This document shows, piece by piece, positions 12,240-14,070 of a stretch of 14,070 nt of DNA. The notes under the pieces were generated by a model. It ran no database searches, was not told where the DNA came from, and worked only from the letters and a program-made list of their open reading frames with translations. Each line of letters starts with the position of its first letter. Position 1 is the first letter of the stretch. The translations under genes were made by a program, and so were the position numbers. This stretch comes from Microcaldota archaeon (GTDB lineage: Archaea; Micrarchaeota; Micrarchaeia; Anstonellales; Bilamarchaeaceae). The stretch is from positions 1 through 14,070 of the forward strand of contig JACPAS010000106.1 of NCBI GenBank assembly GCA_016180665.1, given 5' to 3'.

Positions 12240-13121
12240 ATGTTCGTTGCAGTCTTATCTGATAAGCCAGAACTACGCGAGAATTTTTGCAAACTGTTTG
12301 GAACAGAAGTTAGTAAAGGTGATCTAGGATTATACTCCGATGCAATCAATCCAAAAATTTGGGTTATTAATCCAATAAACTACCCTGAAAAAATACAATC
12401 GCTTCTTTACACTCTTTCAATGGCAGATGCAGTTGTTCTTATTGTAGATGGGTTAAGTCCGAAAGTAGGCGAACTTTTAGTTGCTATAAATTCCTTGAAA
12501 CTTGACAAGGGGATACTAGTTTCTAACATGCCAATTCCAGTTGCGGGCACAGTATTAGAAAAATATGAAAAAGCGACAACTATATCTGAGGCAAAGGAAA
12601 AAATTCTTAGTCTTCCAATAGGAAAATCTGAAGAAAATCCAATAGGCTTAATCCATAAAACATCTAACCTTCCATCTTTAGGTAATGTAGCATTTGGGGC
12701 ACTCAAAGGTGGCAAAATAAAAAAACATGATAGACTATACCTTCTACCAGCGTGTAAAGATTTTGATATTCGTTCTATCCATGTTGGTACTAATGAATTA
12801 GACGAACTCAACGCAACCTCTCACTTTGAAATTGCCTATAAAGGAGATTTAGTTGAACGCAGTATACTCGTGCCACTTAGACATGAATTTCAGGTTGAAA
12901 ATATCGTAAATGGTCGGTTTATAAAAAGTCCGTTCTTCAAGGATGAATTGAAGGGAAAAATACATGCGTATACCAATATGCAATATGTTGAAGGTAACGT
13001 AACTGATAATGATCTCACTCTATCTGCTCCATTAGCTTTTGAGAAAGGCGAAACTATTTTAGTTATAGACGCTAGCAATCAAAAACTTAGAGTAGCTGGT
13101 GTATTCCAGAGTAAATGGTAA
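12240..13121 (+). CDS. EF-Tu/SelB-like protein with degenerate GTPase domain
   Basis: This 293-aa protein resembles a translational GTPase whose G domain has lost nucleotide-binding motifs. The N-terminal ~125 residues keep the fold outline, notably the strand ADAVVLIVDGLSPKVGELLVAI, which corresponds to ADxxxLVVDA in EF-Tu relatives. The P-loop (GxxxxGKS/T) and DxxG are absent (INPINYPEK where DTPGHxD would be), and NKxD is replaced by SNMP. Residues about 140-215 match EF-Tu domain 2 (GNVAFGALKGGKIKKHDRLYLLP, IRSIHVG, AYKGDLVERS). The rest resembles a short domain 3-like barrel. The length is much below EF-1A or SelB. Such proteins may act in translation or bind aminoacyl-tRNA or a factor without hydrolysing GTP; that is inference. 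GGGGTG precedes the ATG. Confidence 0.8.
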   Translation: MFVAVLSDKPELRENFCKLFGTEVSKGDLGLYSDAINPKIWVINPINYPEKIQSLLYTLSMADAVVLIVDGLSPKVGELLVAINSLKLDKGILVSNMPIPVAGTVLEKYEKATTISEAKEKILSLPIGKSEENPIGLIHKTSNLPSLGNVAFGALKGGKIKKHDRLYLLPACKDFDIRSIHVGTNELDELNATSHFEIAYKGDLVERSILVPLRHEFQVENIVNGRFIKSPFFKDELKGKIHAYTNMQYVEGNVTDNDLTLSAPLAFEKGETILVIDASNQKLRVAGVFQSKW

Positions 13122-13177
13122 CGATCCCTTCCCATAGCCTTAAAAGTCCTATTCTTGAATTTAATACAGGTGATATA

Positions 13178-13390
13178 ATGGGATGTATGTGTGGAACCTG
13201 TAAGTCAGTTATGGGTGTATTAGTTTTAGCTGCAGGTGCTGAATTGTTTGCTAATGTTTCAGTTGCAGGCTTGACCGGTTTCCAGGTGGCGGGGTTGCTA
13301 TTTGTACTTCACGGTGTTGGTACTTTAGTTCATATGGCAGGTTTGTGCAGTATGTGTAAGAGCTGTGAAGTAGAAACAAAAAAGAAATAA
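13178..13390 (+). CDS. Small two-span membrane protein with paired Cys clusters
   Basis: This 70-aa protein starts at ATG 13178, three bases after GGTGAT; the longer open frame from 13115 overlaps the previous gene and lacks this site. It begins MGCMCGTCK and ends near CSMCKSCEVETKKK, so three Cys (3, 5, 8) precede two hydrophobic segments (about 9-29 and 33-55) and three Cys (57, 60, 63) follow. With two spans both Cys clusters would face the same side, consistent with a shared metal or iron-sulphur site or with disulphides. His residues in the second span (about 45 and 52) could add ligands. I do not recognise a family. A TTAAAA box at 13140-13146 could drive it alone. Confidence 0.7.
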   Translation: MGCMCGTCKSVMGVLVLAAGAELFANVSVAGLTGFQVAGLLFVLHGVGTLVHMAGLCSMCKSCEVETKKK

Positions 13391-13412
13391 TTTTTCTTTT
13401 CTTCTTTTATTT
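13391..13412 (+). terminator. U-rich terminator after the Cys-cluster gene
   Basis: TTTTTCTTTTCTTCTTTTAT directly follows the stop codon, an archaeal-style T-run termination signal. Confidence 0.5.
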
Positions 13413-13437
13413 ATAATCCTCTAAATAGGTTGATAAA

Positions 13438-13557
13438 ATGAAAGTACCTGCTAGCCATATTAGGCATATGAAAAACAAAAAGCTATTCAACAAAATTAAA
13501 GCCTATAAAGATAATCAGAGGAAAGTGGATAAGCACGCTAATAAGGGTATGAAGTAG
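13438..13557 (+). CDS. Small basic protein, 39 aa, hypothetical
   Basis: ATG 13438 opens a 39-aa frame (MKVPASHIRHMKNKKLFNKI...) ending in KHANKGMK. About a third of residues are Lys, Arg or His, so it could bind nucleic acid or the ribosome. A TATA-like TTTATTTATAAT (13407-13418) lies about 25 bases upstream and AGGTTGAT five bases before the ATG resembles a ribosome-binding site. I do not recognise it. The composition could arise by chance in AT-rich DNA, so confidence is limited. Confidence 0.5.
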   Translation: MKVPASHIRHMKNKKLFNKIKAYKDNQRKVDKHANKGMK

Positions 13558-13589
13558 TTGCTGAATTTGGCGCTAGAAATGTTGTCTTT

Positions 13590-13832
13590 ATGGAACCTCT
13601 AAATGAGCTGAGGAAGAAGGCCCTAGCAAACAAAGGTAAACTCCTTTCAAAAGATGAACTGGAACGGAAACTTGGCTCTCTAAAAGATTTAACCCCTTCC
13701 CAGTTCCGGGTCATTTCAAGAGGTTTGGGCGAAGTTGTAAGGTATCCAGAAGCAAGCTGGTCTGCGGCCTCTTCATTGCTTCTGAATTTATGCGAACTAA
13801 TCGACAGACTAAAAACGGGGACTTTAAAATAA
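13590..13832 (+). CDS. Small hypothetical protein, 80 aa
   Basis: The frame from ATG 13590 encodes MEPLNELRKKALANKGKLLS and continues with a mixed helical sequence (ELERKLGSLKDLTPSQFRVI, WSAASSLLLNLCELIDRLK). Amino-acid use is protein-like, with amphipathic helices and no membrane span. No good ribosome-binding site precedes it and no alternative start lies upstream before the in-frame stop near 13541, so translation may depend on readthrough coupling from the 39-aa gene 32 bases upstream. An antisense frame (13538-13855) is also open but reads as low-quality shadow. Family unknown. Confidence 0.55.
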   Translation: MEPLNELRKKALANKGKLLSKDELERKLGSLKDLTPSQFRVISRGLGEVVRYPEASWSAASSLLLNLCELIDRLKTGTLK

Positions 13833-13862
13833 ACAAAGCAATCAGACAAAAACAATTTGCAT

Positions 13863-13919
13863 GGCGCAAATCCCTGGTGCAGGTCTCAGTTCTCCAATAC
13901 TACATTTCGCCTATTTTTT
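13863..13919 (+). terminator. Hairpin followed by a U-run (terminator or small RNA end)
   Basis: GGCG and AAAT (13863-13871, one C bulged) pair with ATTT and CGCC (13904-13911), directly followed by TATTTTTT (13912-13919). Inside, CCTG/CAGG (13873-13883) forms a second small hairpin. This begins 30 bases after the 80-aa gene. It may be that gene's terminator or an independent short structured RNA. Confidence 0.4.
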
Positions 13920-13956
13920 GATATTTTATCGACCTGAAAAAAATTAGATGTAGGGA

Positions 13957-13978
13957 GCAAAACTCAAGGGGGTTTTGC
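13957..13978. repeat. 9-bp hairpin upstream of the 13990 promoter
   Basis: GCAAAACTC (13957-13965) pairs with GGGTTTTGC (13970-13978) around AAGG, with one G-T pair. It lies about a dozen bases before the TATA box at 13989-13999. Confidence 0.4.
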
Positions 13979-13988
13979 AGACGATAAG

Positions 13989-13999
13989 CTTATAAATTT
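13989..13999 (+). promoter_or_regulatory. TATA box of the gene running off the window
   Basis: CTTATAAATTT is a good archaeal TATA box; transcription should start near 14018, some 28 bases before ATG 14046. Confidence 0.55.
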
Positions 14000-14042
14000 A
14001 TGTTACATTAATATTATCAAAATACTAATAATGGTGTAACAT
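14000..14042. repeat. Inverted repeat flanking the start site of the 14046 gene
   Basis: ATGTTACA (14000-14007) and TGTAACAT (14035-14042) are perfect 8-bp arms 27 bases apart. The left arm follows the TATA box and the right arm overlaps the GGTG ribosome-binding site. The spacing suits two operator half-sites better than an RNA hairpin, since the left arm lies before the predicted start. Confidence 0.45.
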
Positions 14043-14045
14043 AAT

Positions 14046-14070
14046 ATGAATATAAATAAGAAAGTTCGTG
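14046..14070 (+). CDS. Start of a gene truncated by the window end
   Basis: ATG 14046 reads MNINKKVR to the last base. It follows a TATA box and a GGTG motif at 14033-14036, so a real start is likely, but eight residues give no hint of function. Confidence 0.45.

Noticed and set aside
13538..13855. Minus-strand 105-aa ORF opposite the 80-aa gene
   Set aside because: Ser/Phe-rich shadow composition and no start signals.
1..14070. CRISPR array, integrase or transposase genes
   Set aside because: No regularly spaced direct repeats and no recombinase or transposase motifs were seen in any frame.

Overview
The window is archaeal, AT-rich and gene-dense. It carries an archaeal/eukaryotic-type ribosomal and translation cluster (L44e, S27e, aIF2alpha, Nop10), a GINS replication subunit, L40e, archaeal RNase Z, a Methanococcus-type S-layer protein, two class III signal-peptide pilins, TATA-type promoters with several near-leaderless genes, and GGTGA-type ribosome binding sites. 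A small-genome or DPANN-like archaeon is plausible, but no feature here fixes the lineage.

Layout. 33-1295 (minus): two tandem diverged HAD-fold proteins. 1443-3246 (plus): an unrecognised 298-aa protein, then RNase Z. 3247-3546: a promoter and a long, foldable leader feeding the S-layer gene (3547-6333). 6463-7719 (plus): a three-zinc-ribbon protein and two tiny pilins. 7743-8091 (minus): a split-up tRNA-Thr(UGU) gene. 8197-8349 (plus): L40e. 8351-9238 (minus): an unrecognised protein with a charged helical C-terminus. 9273-9342: a compact three-way-junction inverted-repeat element. 9350-12030 (minus): GINS - L44e - S27e - aIF2alpha - Nop10 - PAC2, with ATGA stop/start overlaps at its distal end. 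12240-13121 (plus): an EF-Tu/SelB-like protein without a recognisable GTPase site. 13178-13832 (plus): a cysteine-clustered small membrane protein and two short ORFs. 13833-14070: hairpins, a promoter and the first codons of one more gene.

The most unusual object is the tRNA-Thr gene. Read on the minus strand, every tRNA part occurs in order: a 7-bp acceptor stem, U8, a 4-bp D stem, the D-loop GG, an anticodon arm with UGU, a 5-nt variable loop, a T stem and UUC-AA of the T loop. The D loop is interrupted by about 78 nt and the T loop by about 198 nt, both rich in hairpins. Removing them leaves exactly 73 nt of canonical tRNA with all the usual tertiary pairs. I could not fit a canonical bulge-helix-bulge splice motif or a group I core at the junctions, so how this RNA matures is open. 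A U-rich archaeal terminator follows and a TATA-like box precedes it.

Functionally the window is dominated by information processing (translation initiation, ribosome, H/ACA RNP, replication, tRNA 3' processing) plus cell-surface genes (S-layer and pilins).
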